Source of the DNA: an uncultured Gemmiger sp. | GTDB lineage: Bacteria; Bacillota; Clostridia; Oscillospirales; Ruminococcaceae | Length of the DNA: 55,452 nucleotides | Reading direction: 5' to 3' | NCBI GenBank assembly: GCA_949295035.1 | Contig: CASFJO010000030.1 | Coordinates: 1 to 55,452 of the forward strand | Part shown: positions 7,563 through 15,595 of the stretch, piece by piece | Layout of the letters: every line of letters begins with the position of its first letter | Numbering within the stretch: position 1 is the first letter of the stretch | Position numbers and translations under genes: made by a program | The notes under the pieces: model-generated | Databases searched by the model: none | Seen by the model: the letters and a program-made list of their open reading frames with translations, nothing else | Told to the model about the DNA's origin: nothing

Positions 7563-8750
7563 ATGAAGAACAACAAATGGCAGGTCACGCAAAACGTGGC
7601 CTCCCACCTGATCGTGGTATTTTCGGGCATCCTGTTCTATCTGGCGTTGTCCAATTTCGGGCAGGTAAAGGCGGTGGCCGGGCAGATCTTTTCACTGCTT
7701 TCGCCCTTCTTCATCGGCATCGCCATTGCCTATCTGCTGGATGGCCCGGCCCGGTATTTTCAAAAGAAACTGTTCCGGGACAAACGGGGCCCGGCGGTGG
7801 CGCTCTCCTTTGTCTGCGCGCTGGTGCTGGTAGGCGTGTTATTGGGTCTGGTCATTCCCCAGGTGGTGCAGAGCCTTACCACGTTGGCTGCCGGGGTCCC
7901 CGGCTACCTGGTGCAGCTTCGACTCTGGATCCAGGACGTTTCGGTGGAGTTCGGGCTGGACAGCTCGGAACTGGACCGGGTGCTCTCCTCCTACAGCGAA
8001 CTGGTCAGCCAGGCCAGCTCGCTGATCACCACGCTGGTACTGCCCAAACTGCTGGGCTACGGAGTAGCGATCGGCAATGGGCTGGTCACCGCCATTACCG
8101 CCATCATCTCGGCGCTGTATATGCTGCTGGAAAAGGACAAGCTGATCCACCAGATGCACAAGATCGTGTACGCCGCCCTTCCGCCGCACCGGGGCCGAAA
8201 GATCCTGGATATCTGCCGCCATGCCAACGAAGTATTCAGCGGATTTATCAACGGCAAGCTGCTGGACAGCCTGATCATCGGCATCATCTGCTTTATCGGC
8301 ATGACCCTGTTCCGCATGCCGCTGACCATGCTGATCAGCACCGTGATCGGTGTGACCAATGTGATCCCCTTCTTTGGGCCGTTTATCGGCGCTATTCCCA
8401 GCATCATGATCCTGCTGATCTTTGATCCCATCAAGGCGCTGGAGTTCGCGATCTTTGTGCTGGTGCTCCAGCAGTTTGACGGCAACATCCTGGGCCCCAA
8501 GATCCTGGGCGATTCCACCGGTCTGTCGGCGCTTTGGGTACTGGTGGCCATCATTGTGGGCGGCGGGCTGTTTGGCTTTGTCGGCATGGTGCTGGGCGTA
8601 CCCACCTTTGCGGTGCTCTATTCCCTCATCAGCGACGGCCTGGCCATGGCGCTCAAGCATCGCGGCGTGGACGAGTACGGGCATCCTCTTTTGCCGGAAG
8701 AACGAGCGGCGGAACAGGAGACGGAGCCGCCCCTTTCCCCGCAAGAATAA
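7563..8750 (+). CDS. AI-2E family transporter (PerM/YtvI-like)
   Basis: 395 residues with the family's arrangement: paired N-terminal spans (about 15-60), one span near 75-95, a large amphipathic loop (about 100-170), a span near 175, then four to five C-terminal spans containing PFFGPFIGAIPS and the QQFDGNILGPKILGDSTGLS signature (about 305-330). The family exports small molecules or ions; AI-2 export is shown only for TqsA, so the substrate is unknown. It is monocistronic, with a GTGAACG-type site before the ATG. The C-terminal 40 residues are charged and cytoplasmic. Confidence 0.9.
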   Translation: MKNNKWQVTQNVASHLIVVFSGILFYLALSNFGQVKAVAGQIFSLLSPFFIGIAIAYLLDGPARYFQKKLFRDKRGPAVALSFVCALVLVGVLLGLVIPQVVQSLTTLAAGVPGYLVQLRLWIQDVSVEFGLDSSELDRVLSSYSELVSQASSLITTLVLPKLLGYGVAIGNGLVTAITAIISALYMLLEKDKLIHQMHKIVYAALPPHRGRKILDICRHANEVFSGFINGKLLDSLIIGIICFIGMTLFRMPLTMLISTVIGVTNVIPFFGPFIGAIPSIMILLIFDPIKALEFAIFVLVLQQFDGNILGPKILGDSTGLSALWVLVAIIVGGGLFGFVGMVLGVPTFAVLYSLISDGLAMALKHRGVDEYGHPLLPEERAAEQETEPPLSPQE

Positions 8751-8795
8751 ACACGCACGGGCTTCTCCCGAAAGGGAGAAGCCCGTGCGTGTTTT
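8751..8795. terminator. Bidirectional terminator between convergent genes
   Basis: 19-bp perfect stem closed by a GAAA tetraloop (8770-8773), with TTTT on the plus side. It separates the AI-2E family gene from the convergent DUF6056 gene, whose stop codon overlaps its right edge. Confidence 0.85.
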
Positions 8796-10143
8796 ACAGC
8801 AGGGCGCTCACGCCCTGCCAGGCCAGTCTCGCCAGCATCAGCAGCGTGACCATAAAAAAACCGCCGAATCCAAACCAGTCCGCCCGGCCGCGGGGCGGGC
8901 ATCGGCGTACCAGCAACAGACACAACGCCATGATCGTCAGCATAAAGAAAAATTCCGTACGGGCGCCGGAGATCCAGATCGTGGGCGAAAACCCCAGCAT
9001 TCCCTGGGTGCAGAGACCGGCGGCCAACACCCACATGCCGGCCCAGCCCCGGATACCGGGCCCCAGAACCGCCAGCAGTGCCATACAAACCAGCAGAAAC
9101 AGCACACAGCAGGTTGCCAAGGGCAGATACGCCAGCCAGCTCCCGCTGGTACGCAATACGACGCTGCCCTCTTCATAGTCGGTGGGGCGGAACACCGCCA
9201 GAGCGGGAATCAACCGGAAAACCCACTCCCCCGCCCAGCCAAAGACCAGGCTGGCCAGTAGCGGTATCCCCGCGCAGGCCAGCGGCAGCGGGCGGCGGGC
9301 ACAGCGCCAGACCGCCCGCGCCAGCAGCACGCTGAAGATCAAAAAGACCCAGTTTCGCTCAAAAAACAGCGGTTCGAGGCTGAATACCAGCCCCAGTTCC
9401 AGCCGCTGCGCCAGCCCCCGCATGGGCATATCCACCCAGTAGGAAGCGGTCTCGCCGCCGGTGCGGCTGGCGAGGCCGGGCGAGAGAGCGGCAAACGCCA
9501 GCATCAGCACCGGGATCAGGGTCATGCCCGCCTGCAGGGCGCTCACCGGCAGGCGGCGCGCCAGCCTCCACAAGGTGAACGGCAACAGGCAGAGCGCGCA
9601 GAACAAGGCCACCGGCTCCATATTGCAGGCAAACGCCATCCCGATCAATGCCAGCGCTGTCTGCCATGGACGCACCGGTACGCCGCGCAGACCGCGGAGC
9701 AACAGCCCCAAAGCCGCCAGCGCGGCCGCGCCGGTCCAGAGATAGAATACCGTGGTGACCATCCAACCGGCGCCCGAGATATGATGCCAGGGATAGAACG
9801 CCAGCACGCCGCAAGCCGTCATGGCCGCCCAAGGCCGCCCTTCCAGCCTCGCCACCCGGCAGAGAAGCCACGGCAGACTGCTCAGAATCAGGCTGTCCAG
9901 GACCTTCCACACCCCGTAGGGAAGGCGGGCAAACCAGGCCATGAAACCGTCCAGGATCAAACGCGCTGACCAGACCCGGTAATGCCGCAGCAGAAATTGT
10001 GTCCAGGTCTCTCCGTTCAGCACCCCTGCGTAATAGAGATCGTCGTTACTGGCCGTCAGCGGGAGATGGTAGAGCAGGACGGCCAGAAAGAACGCCGCGA
10101 AGATCCCGGCCAGCCACACCCGGCGGGAACGCGCGGCCCTCAT
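8794..10143 (-). CDS. DUF6056 family multi-pass membrane protein (GT-C-like)
   Basis: 449 residues, about 10-11 membrane spans. After the first span comes LTASNDDLYYAG: the paired acidic residues in the first extracytoplasmic loop are a feature of GT-C glycosyltransferases that use lipid-linked sugars. The overall layout and the following WSARLILDGF segment fit DUF6056. Role in surface glycan transfer is inferred; no substrate evidence. Its ATG overlaps the stop of the upstream gene by four bases (ATGA), so the two are translationally coupled. Confidence 0.75.
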   Translation of the reverse strand: MRAARSRRVWLAGIFAAFFLAVLLYHLPLTASNDDLYYAGVLNGETWTQFLLRHYRVWSARLILDGFMAWFARLPYGVWKVLDSLILSSLPWLLCRVARLEGRPWAAMTACGVLAFYPWHHISGAGWMVTTVFYLWTGAAALAALGLLLRGLRGVPVRPWQTALALIGMAFACNMEPVALFCALCLLPFTLWRLARRLPVSALQAGMTLIPVLMLAFAALSPGLASRTGGETASYWVDMPMRGLAQRLELGLVFSLEPLFFERNWVFLIFSVLLARAVWRCARRPLPLACAGIPLLASLVFGWAGEWVFRLIPALAVFRPTDYEEGSVVLRTSGSWLAYLPLATCCVLFLLVCMALLAVLGPGIRGWAGMWVLAAGLCTQGMLGFSPTIWISGARTEFFFMLTIMALCLLLVRRCPPRGRADWFGFGGFFMVTLLMLARLAWQGVSALL

Positions 10144-10640
10144 GCCAGCACCTCGCTGAGCATCACACCGGTATGCACCAGGTTGCGCCGCAGGTTGGAG
10201 CGGTCCAGGATGCAGAGTTCGCAGCTGTCCGCGGCGGCGGCCAGTTTGGCCGGTACCAGCGCGTAAAATCCGCCGAACAAAGCATTCTCCGGATCGTCCA
10301 GAACTTCCATGGGTTCAAGGTTCTCTTCCATCACCGTGGGCAGCCGCGTGTAGCGATCGGTGCGGCTGTCGTACACAGCCACCCATTGGCGCACCTGCTC
10401 ATACCGCTCCCCTTCCGGCACGGCCCAGCCGGTGAGGGCAATATCGCCGTTCTGCGCGTCCCGCACCGGATAGAAGGCGCAGGCGTAGCTGCCGGCGGGC
10501 AGAATATCCAGCCCTACCGGATCGATCGGGCGGGCCAGCCGGAGTTCCGCCCGCACAAGCAGGCAAAACGCCCCGATAGCCGCCAGCCCCGCCGCCAGGA
10601 CAACGGCGGGCGCCCGATCTTTGTATGTATGCTTTGCCAC
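10140..10640 (-). CDS. Membrane-anchored protein coupled to DUF6056 gene
   Basis: 166 residues; GTG start with AAAGGAGG nine bases upstream. One N-terminal signal-anchor (about residues 11-30), then an extracytoplasmic domain of about 135 residues with mixed beta/alpha content and a C-terminal CELCILDRSN segment. No family recognised. Its position as first gene of a two-gene operon with the DUF6056 membrane protein suggests an accessory or partner subunit. A TATAAT box lies about 60 bases upstream without a good -35. Confidence 0.75.
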   Translation of the reverse strand: MAKHTYKDRAPAVVLAAGLAAIGAFCLLVRAELRLARPIDPVGLDILPAGSYACAFYPVRDAQNGDIALTGWAVPEGERYEQVRQWVAVYDSRTDRYTRLPTVMEENLEPMEVLDDPENALFGGFYALVPAKLAAAADSCELCILDRSNLRRNLVHTGVMLSEVLA

Positions 10641-10730
10641 CTGGAGCAGCCTCCTTTAGTCGCATGAGCGGTATAGTTTTTATAGCCGTATTATAGCATA
10701 TCCGCCCGGCGGAAAAAAGGCGGACAAAAA

Positions 10731-10757
10731 ACGGCCGAAGGCGCTGCCTTCGGCCGT
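10731..10757 (-). terminator. Terminator of rpsF-ssb-rpsR
   Basis: ACGGCCGAAGGC / GCCTTCGGCCGT with 3-base loop; on the minus strand followed by TTTTTTG. Lies 12 bases after the rpsR stop. Confidence 0.85.
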
Positions 10758-10769
10758 TTTACGCAGGGA

Positions 10770-11027
10770 TCAGTCGCTCACGTAGGGCATCAGGGCCACA
10801 TGACGGGAACGCTTGATGGCAACGGTCAACTCGCGCTGATGGAACGCGCAGGTTCCGGTGACGCGGCGGGGAATGATCTTGGCACGCTCGCTGACATACT
10901 TGCGCAGACGGGCCACATCCTTGTAATCGATATGCTCCACGCGATCCACGCAGAAGCTGCATACCTTTTTGCGGCCGCGCCGCACAGGACGAGCGGGACG
11001 GGCGCCTTCGGTCTTTTCAAAAGCCAT
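10770..11027 (-). CDS. rpsR: 30S ribosomal protein S18
   Basis: 85 residues. The KKVCSFC motif, the [33 protein letters not shown] core and the RHVALMPY end are diagnostic of S18, which packs against S6 on the platform of the 30S subunit. It retains CxxC plus a third Cys and a His (the zinc-binding C+ form). Last gene of rpsF-ssb-rpsR; AGGAGG lies just upstream of the ATG. Confidence 0.97.
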   Translation of the reverse strand: MAFEKTEGARPARPVRRGRKKVCSFCVDRVEHIDYKDVARLRKYVSERAKIIPRRVTGTCAFHQRELTVAIKRSRHVALMPYVSD

Positions 11028-11086
11028 GGCTTGTTACCTCCTGTCAGAATACTGTCGAACTCTGGTCCGGGCTGTGAGACACAGCC

Positions 11087-11548
11087 TCAGAACGGAAGAT
11101 CCTCACTGTCGGCGTCGATCACCGAGAAATCTTCATTGCTGCCGGCGGAATAGCTGGGGGCCGCTTCCACAGCGGCCGGCCGGGCGTATTCCGGCTGAGG
11201 CGCAGGGCTGCTGCCGCTGTTGCCGGACCCCTTGCTGCCCACGAAGTTGGCGTTGTTGGCCACGATCTCGATGGCAGTGCGGTTATTGCCGTTCTTGTCC
11301 TGATAGCTGCGGGACTGCAGGCGGCCATCCACGGCGATCATTTCGCCCTTGTGGAAGTACCGGCAGATAAACTCGGCGGTGCGGTCCCAGGCGGTCACGT
11401 CGAAGAAGTCGGCCTGCATCTGCCCGTTGGCGTCGCGGCGGCCCCGGTCGCAGGCAATGCGAAGGGAAGCCACGCTTTTGCCGGTATTGGTCTGACGCAG
11501 CTGCGGGTCGGACACCAGCCGGCCCATGATCGCAACAACATTCAGCAT
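11087..11548 (-). CDS. ssb: Single-stranded DNA-binding protein
   Basis: 153 residues. The start is set to the ATG at 11548, which has AAGGAGG seven bases upstream; an in-frame upstream start would place that binding site inside the gene. OB fold at about 1-105 (MLNVVAIMGRLVSDPQLRQT), a Gly/Ser/Pro-rich linker, and the acidic tip DSEDLPF that recruits replication and repair proteins. It sits between rpsF (10-base gap) and rpsR (59-base gap), as in most Firmicutes. Confidence 0.97.
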   Translation of the reverse strand: MLNVVAIMGRLVSDPQLRQTNTGKSVASLRIACDRGRRDANGQMQADFFDVTAWDRTAEFICRYFHKGEMIAVDGRLQSRSYQDKNGNNRTAIEIVANNANFVGSKGSGNSGSSPAPQPEYARPAAVEAAPSYSAGSNEDFSVIDADSEDLPF

Positions 11549-11558
11549 AGTTGCCTCC

Positions 11559-11843
11559 TTACGCCTCAACAGCGGTGGTCAAAAAGCGCAGAACACCGTC
11601 GGTGATCTTGTAGATACGCTCCAGCTCAGCGGGGAAGCTGGGCTCGCTGGTGAACTGGATCACCGTATACACGCCTTCGACCTCGTCGTTGATGGGATAC
11701 GCCAGACGGCGCTTGCCCCACTCGTCGACAGAATCGATGGTGCCGTTCGCCTCGATCAGGGACTTGAACTTACCCACCAGAGCGGTGGAAGCCTCCTCAT
11801 CCAGAGCGGCGCTGGTAACCAGCATGGTTTCGTACTTAGCCAT
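11559..11843 (-). CDS. rpsF: 30S ribosomal protein S6
   Basis: 94 residues from MAKYETM, the conserved S6 opening; AAGGAGG is upstream of that ATG, so a longer in-frame version to 11888 is rejected. The segments WGKRRLAYPINDEVEGVYTVIQF and YKITDGVLRFL are typical. S6 binds S18 in the 30S subunit, and their genes flank ssb here. A consensus promoter is at 11942-11970. Confidence 0.97.
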   Translation of the reverse strand: MAKYETMLVTSAALDEEASTALVGKFKSLIEANGTIDSVDEWGKRRLAYPINDEVEGVYTVIQFTSEPSFPAELERIYKITDGVLRFLTTAVEA

Positions 11844-11856
11844 TTCTCTGTACACC

Positions 11857-11930
11857 TCCTTTTGGACGTATGGCCCCTTTCGGGGCAAGGATGCGGCGCA
11901 AAATGTGCGCCGCCACTGCCCTGTTCACAA
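11857..11930 (-). promoter_or_regulatory. Structured rpsF leader, possible S6:S18 autoregulatory site
   Basis: The untranslated leader has two hairpins on the minus strand: GCGGCGCA/TGCGCCGC and GCCCC-GAAA-GGGGC, immediately before the rpsF ribosome binding site. In many bacteria an rpsF leader element binds the S6:S18 complex to repress the operon. I cannot confirm that motif's conserved CCG bulge here. Confidence 0.35.
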
Positions 11931-11941
11931 GGCAGCAATTT

Positions 11942-11970
11942 ATTATACCAAATGCGTTGGCGGCTGTCAA
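11942..11970 (-). promoter_or_regulatory. Promoter of rpsF-ssb-rpsR
   Basis: Full consensus TTGACA (11965-11970), 17-base spacer, TATAAT (11942-11947) on the minus strand. It gives a leader of about 90 bases before rpsF. Confidence 0.9.
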
Positions 11971-12014
11971 GCCGGGATGCGGCAAAAGCGCGCAATATTT
12001 GCAGCGCGATCCGA

Positions 12015-14117
12015 TCACCCGGCCGGTTCGGCCAGGGCAAAGTCCACGTTGCCCAGCGCGATGTCCACACGGGTGACCTTGACCCGAACGGTATCCCCCA
12101 GCGCCCAGCTTTTGCCGGAGAGGGGATCGGACACCCGCACCTCGTCGGTGAGTACCGGTTCGCCCTGACAGATCTCGGCGGTGCGCAGCATGCCTTCTAC
12201 CGTATTGGGCAGTTCCACATAGACGCCATGGGCGGCCACACCGCTGACCACCCCCTCAAACTCCTGCCCCAAACGGGCCTGCATATACTCGGCCTTGTAG
12301 CAGCTGGTGGCGCTGCGCTCGGTCTGCATAGCCAGCACCTCCCGGGCGCTGGACTGGTCCGCCGCCGCCTGGGCAAACTCTTTATACCTCTCGTTCAGGG
12401 CGTTCTCCCCGGCCCCGGCGATCAGATCGGTGAGGATGCGGTGAATGGCCAGATCCGGGTACCGGCGGATGGGGCTGGTGAAATGGGCATAATCCTCCAG
12501 CGCCAGGCCGAAATGGCCTTTCGGGGTCGTTTCATAGCAGGCTTTGGCCATACAGCGCAGCACGCCGGTATGGATGGCCCGCTCCAGCGGAGTACCCCGG
12601 GTGGCGTCCAGCAGGTCCGCAAAATTGCGGGGGCTGGGGCCTTCCGGCGGAAAATCCACATTCACATTACAGGTGGCCAACAGGGTCTTGAGCCGCTCCA
12701 GGCGGTCGGCATCCGGCTTTTCATGCACCCGGTACACAAAGGGCGCTTTGGCCTTGCGGGCCGCTTTCGCGGCGCACTGGTTGGCCAGCAGCATGCACTC
12801 CTCGATAATGGCTTCGCTGCGGCCCCGTTCCCGGCAGATCACATCCACGCAGCGGCCGTTTTTATCCAATACGATCTTGGCCTCGTCGCTCTCGATCTCC
12901 AGCCCGCCCCGTTCCTTGCGGCGGGCCGCCCGCAGCCGATACAATTCGTCCAGCAAGGGCAGCTGCAGGGTCACCTGCGCGTATTTATCGGCCAGTTCCG
13001 CATTGCCTTTACCGGCCAGCAGGGCGTTGATCTCGTCGTATACTCCCTTGACCCGGCTGCGGATCACCGTTTTGGCAAAGGCGTAGTGAGCGATCTCGCC
13101 CCGCCCGTCCAGCTCGATCATGCAGGAAAAAGCCAGGCGGTCCTCCCGGGGGTTTAGGCTGCAGATCCCGTTGGACAGCTGACGGGGCAGCATGGGCAGC
13201 ACGCTCTCGCCAAAGTAGACCGATGTGCCCCGCTGGAAAGCCTCGTCGTCCAAAGCGGTGCCGGGTTTGACATACTCGCTCACATCCGCGATATGCACCC
13301 CCAGCCGATACCCGGTGGCGATACGCTCAATGCTCACCGCATCGTCGATGTCTTTGGTGGAGGCGGAGTCGATGGTGAAGATGGGCTTGTCCCGCAGATC
13401 CAGCCGGCCCCGGATCTGCGCGGGCTGCACCGCGGCCCCCTCCAGCGCCCGGGCCTCCGCCTTCACCTTTTCCGGAAAACGGCGGTCCAGCCCGGCGGCG
13501 TAGAGCAGCGCCTCGATGCAGTGCCCGGCCTGATCCGCGCTGCCGAACCGCATAGCCACCCTGGCCCGGTGATCAGCGTGATGGTCCCCCCGTTCCAGGA
13601 TCTCCACCGCAGCCTTTTCACCCGGGCGGGCGCCGCCGTCGGCGCTTTTTTTGATATACAACAGATTGTCCGGGCTCACGTCCGGCTTCAGAGCCAGACG
13701 GCCTTCCGCCTCCACGATCTCACCCACAAAGGTATTGTGCGGTTCCAGGACGCTGACGACCTCGCCCTCCTGGGAGCCGGCCACCCGGGGATGATCAAAC
13801 AGGCGGACCAGCACCTGATCGCCGGGCATCGCGCCCAGCAGGCTGCGGCCGGGAATAAAGATATCCCCTTCCCCGTCCAGGCGGGCGGCAAAGCCGAACC
13901 GCCGCCCCAGTTTGACCAGCCGGCAGGGAAACGCTTTGTCCGCATCGCCGGTGCGTGTCAAAAAGAAAGCGCCGTCCTTTTCGCAGAGCATCCCCCGCCG
14001 CACCAGTTCTTCCACGGTGCGCTGGATCTTTTTATCGTTGCCCAGCCGCTTTTTCAGTTCCTTCAGGCGGCAGGGGCGTTTCTCGATCTCTTTCAGGATC
14101 TTGGTTTGCAATGACAT
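12015..14117 (-). CDS. rnr: Ribonuclease R
   Basis: 700 residues. N-terminal winged helix (about 1-60), cold-shock OB domains (about 65-215), RNB catalytic domain (about 240-570) with DSASTKDIDDAVSIE carrying the metal-binding Asp residues and SNGICSLNPREDRLAFS, and one C-terminal S1 domain (about 610-695). It degrades structured RNA 3' to 5'. The protein ends almost directly after S1, so the long basic tail of the E. coli enzyme is missing, as in many Firmicutes. Gene order secG-rnr is conserved in this group (smpB/tmRNA often next), but a terminator lies between them here. Confidence 0.95.
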   Translation of the reverse strand: MSLQTKILKEIEKRPCRLKELKKRLGNDKKIQRTVEELVRRGMLCEKDGAFFLTRTGDADKAFPCRLVKLGRRFGFAARLDGEGDIFIPGRSLLGAMPGDQVLVRLFDHPRVAGSQEGEVVSVLEPHNTFVGEIVEAEGRLALKPDVSPDNLLYIKKSADGGARPGEKAAVEILERGDHHADHRARVAMRFGSADQAGHCIEALLYAAGLDRRFPEKVKAEARALEGAAVQPAQIRGRLDLRDKPIFTIDSASTKDIDDAVSIERIATGYRLGVHIADVSEYVKPGTALDDEAFQRGTSVYFGESVLPMLPRQLSNGICSLNPREDRLAFSCMIELDGRGEIAHYAFAKTVIRSRVKGVYDEINALLAGKGNAELADKYAQVTLQLPLLDELYRLRAARRKERGGLEIESDEAKIVLDKNGRCVDVICRERGRSEAIIEECMLLANQCAAKAARKAKAPFVYRVHEKPDADRLERLKTLLATCNVNVDFPPEGPSPRNFADLLDATRGTPLERAIHTGVLRCMAKACYETTPKGHFGLALEDYAHFTSPIRRYPDLAIHRILTDLIAGAGENALNERYKEFAQAAADQSSAREVLAMQTERSATSCYKAEYMQARLGQEFEGVVSGVAAHGVYVELPNTVEGMLRTAEICQGEPVLTDEVRVSDPLSGKSWALGDTVRVKVTRVDIALGNVDFALAEPAG

Positions 14118-14175
14118 ACCGTTTACCTCTTCTCATTCTTCCCTGCCGGACGGCCCCTGCCGCCGGCACGAACAA

Positions 14176-14200
14176 AAGGGCCCGCGAACGGCGGACCCTT
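14176..14200 (-). terminator. Terminator between secG and rnr
   Basis: AAGGGTCCGC / GCGGGCCCTT hairpin (one mismatch) followed by TTG on the minus strand. It is weak and may allow read-through from secG into rnr. Confidence 0.55.
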
Positions 14201-14222
14201 CCATTCCTCTTACCTGTACAGA

Positions 14223-14474
14223 TCAAGCACCCAGGTGAGCGCTCAGCACGCCTACCAGGATGGTGACCACAACGAACACCGCGCCGGCGATCTTGGTGGC
14301 CCGGGCCAGGTTAGCGTCACGACCGCGGCCGCGGCCGGCTTCAGCCTGACTGTCTCCGCCCATGATGACGCTGGAAAGGCCACGGCCCTTGGGCTCCTGC
14401 ATCATGGTAAAGACAATGATGGCAACGGCAGCGAGGATCAGAACGACGCCGCTGATGATCTCGAACACATTCAT
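14223..14474 (-). CDS. secG: Preprotein translocase subunit SecG
   Basis: 83 residues, two membrane spans (about 5-22 and 60-80) flanking the conserved loop MMQEPKGRGLSSVIMGG. SecG assists SecYE in protein export. AAAAGGAG lies before the ATG, and a TTGCAT-17-TACAGT promoter is at 14519-14547. Confidence 0.93.
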   Translation of the reverse strand: MNVFEIISGVVLILAAVAIIVFTMMQEPKGRGLSSVIMGGDSQAEAGRGRGRDANLARATKIAGAVFVVVTILVGVLSAHLGA

Positions 14475-14518
14475 GAATGGACGCTCCTTTTACAAATACG
14501 CAGATTGATGCAAGAATA

Positions 14519-14547
14519 ACTGTAGCATATCCGGCGCGCAAATGCAA
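14519..14547 (-). promoter_or_regulatory. Promoter of secG
   Basis: Minus-strand TTGCAT (14542-14547), 17 bases, TACAGT (14519-14524). Confidence 0.6.
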
Positions 14548-14577
14548 CCGGAAAACGAAAATTCGGCAAAAAAAGCA

Positions 14578-14606
14578 CCGGGCCGCCCCGTAAAAGGACG
14601 GCCCGG
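14578..14606 (-). terminator. Terminator of ribU
   Basis: CCGGGCCGTCC / GGCGGCCCGG stem (one mismatch) followed by TGC then TTTTTTT on the minus strand, 16 bases after the ribU stop. Confidence 0.8.
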
Positions 14607-14622
14607 AAACGGATGCCGGGAA

Positions 14623-15219
14623 TCAGCGGCGGCCGTGCAGCACAGGGCTCAGCGGCTTATAGATCAGGAAGGTGAGCACCGCGTCGATCAGGCCCTTGAC
14701 CAGGGTAAAGGGCGCGTTAAAGACCAGCAGGCACTCCAGCAGGCCGTCTGAACCGGGACGCAGCGCCTCGTAAGCGGCCAGCACTTTATCCATACCGCCA
14801 AACATGGCGGCATAGACCGGGTAGCTGATAAAGTAGTTGACCGGAACAGAGACCACGGCCATGACCACCGCGCCGACCAGGGCGCCGATCACCGCCCCCA
14901 GACGGGTCTTTTTATATCGGTAGACCAGGCCGGCCACCCCCACAAAGGATGCGCCCAGCAAAAAGTTGCAGACTTCCCCGATACCGCCGGTGGTGGTAAA
15001 GAAAACGTTGATGACGTTTTTGATCAGGCAGACCGCCACACCATAAACAGGCCCCAGGCTGAAAGAGGCCAGCAGCGCCGGCAATTCGGATACGTCCATT
15101 TTTACAAAAGCCGGGATTAGGAACGGGATGCTGAAATCCAGCGCCATCAGGACGGTGGCCACAGCGCCCAGCATTGCGGTGACCACAAGGTTGCGGATCG
15201 TGTTGGTACGGGTTTTCAT
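14623..15219 (-). CDS. ribU: ECF transporter S component for riboflavin
   Basis: 198 residues with six hydrophobic segments. The start is the ATG at 15219, preceded by GGGAGGAG; a longer open frame upstream runs through the riboswitch and is not translated. The motif EVCNFLLGASFVG and the arrangement of spans fit RibU, the riboflavin-binding subunit that works with the shared EcfA/EcfA'/EcfT module, encoded elsewhere. The FMN riboswitch upstream supports riboflavin or FMN-precursor uptake directly. Confidence 0.92.
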   Translation of the reverse strand: MKTRTNTIRNLVVTAMLGAVATVLMALDFSIPFLIPAFVKMDVSELPALLASFSLGPVYGVAVCLIKNVINVFFTTTGGIGEVCNFLLGASFVGVAGLVYRYKKTRLGAVIGALVGAVVMAVVSVPVNYFISYPVYAAMFGGMDKVLAAYEALRPGSDGLLECLLVFNAPFTLVKGLIDAVLTFLIYKPLSPVLHGRR

Positions 15220-15304
15220 ACGGATACTCCTCCCGGGCGGTTGCGCCCTGTTTGATTTTGCGAAAGGCTGCCCCAACGTGATGAGGACAGGGAGAAGACA
15301 AAAA

Positions 15305-15339
15305 CGCGCCCTTTTGCAAACCGTTTGCAAAAGGGCGCG
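15305..15339 (-). terminator. Riboswitch-controlled terminator before ribU
   Basis: 17-bp arms CGCGCCCTTTTGCAAAC / GTTTGCAAAAGGGCGCG followed by TTTTTG on the minus strand, 20 bases downstream of the FMN aptamer and 80 bases before ribU. It is the off-state structure of the riboswitch expression platform. Confidence 0.88.
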
Positions 15340-15360
15340 GCACCTGTACAAAGACCCTGC

Positions 15361-15471
15361 CGTTTCTTTCATCCGGACTATACCGTCGGCTCTGGAATCA
15401 CACCAGATCGGCATCCCATACAGGATGTTCGCGGGCTGTACCGCCGGTGGGGAATCGCACCCCGCCCTGAA
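15361..15471 (-). promoter_or_regulatory. FMN riboswitch (RFN element)
   Basis: All hallmark RFN segments are readable on the minus strand: GGGCGGGGTGCGATTCCCC, ACCGGCGGTA, AGCCCGCGA, GATCTGGTGTGATTCCAGA, GCCGACGGTATAGTCCGGAT and the closing GAAAGAAACGG. Binding of FMN stabilises the aptamer and favours the downstream terminator, switching ribU off when flavin is sufficient. Confidence 0.96.
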
Positions 15472-15489
15472 ACAGACTTTCTGCATAGT

Positions 15490-15518
15490 ATTATATGCGC
15501 TTTGCATACAAATTGCAA
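15490..15518 (-). promoter_or_regulatory. Promoter of the FMN riboswitch / ribU
   Basis: Minus-strand TTGCAA (15513-15518), 17 bases, TATAAT (15490-15495). The -35 is only eight bases from that of the divergent mscS promoter. Confidence 0.8.
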
Positions 15519-15526
15519 CAACAATT

Positions 15527-15555
15527 TTGCAATGAGCGGAAAGGTCTGGTATAAT
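15527..15555 (+). promoter_or_regulatory. Promoter of mscS
   Basis: TTGCAA (15527-15532), 17 bases, TATAAT (15550-15555). It places the transcript start near 15,562, which rules out the GTG at 15557 as an initiation codon. Confidence 0.8.
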
Positions 15556-15595
15556 CGTGGAAGAGTACACAGATTCGGCAAGGCAGGTGTTTCTT

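Noticed and set aside
15219-15570. N-terminal extension of RibU
   Set aside because: The extension would translate the FMN riboswitch and its terminator; the ATG at 15219 has a good binding site and begins the membrane domain.
15557-15595. GTG start for the MscS channel at 15557
   Set aside because: It lies directly after the TATAAT box, upstream of the expected transcription start.
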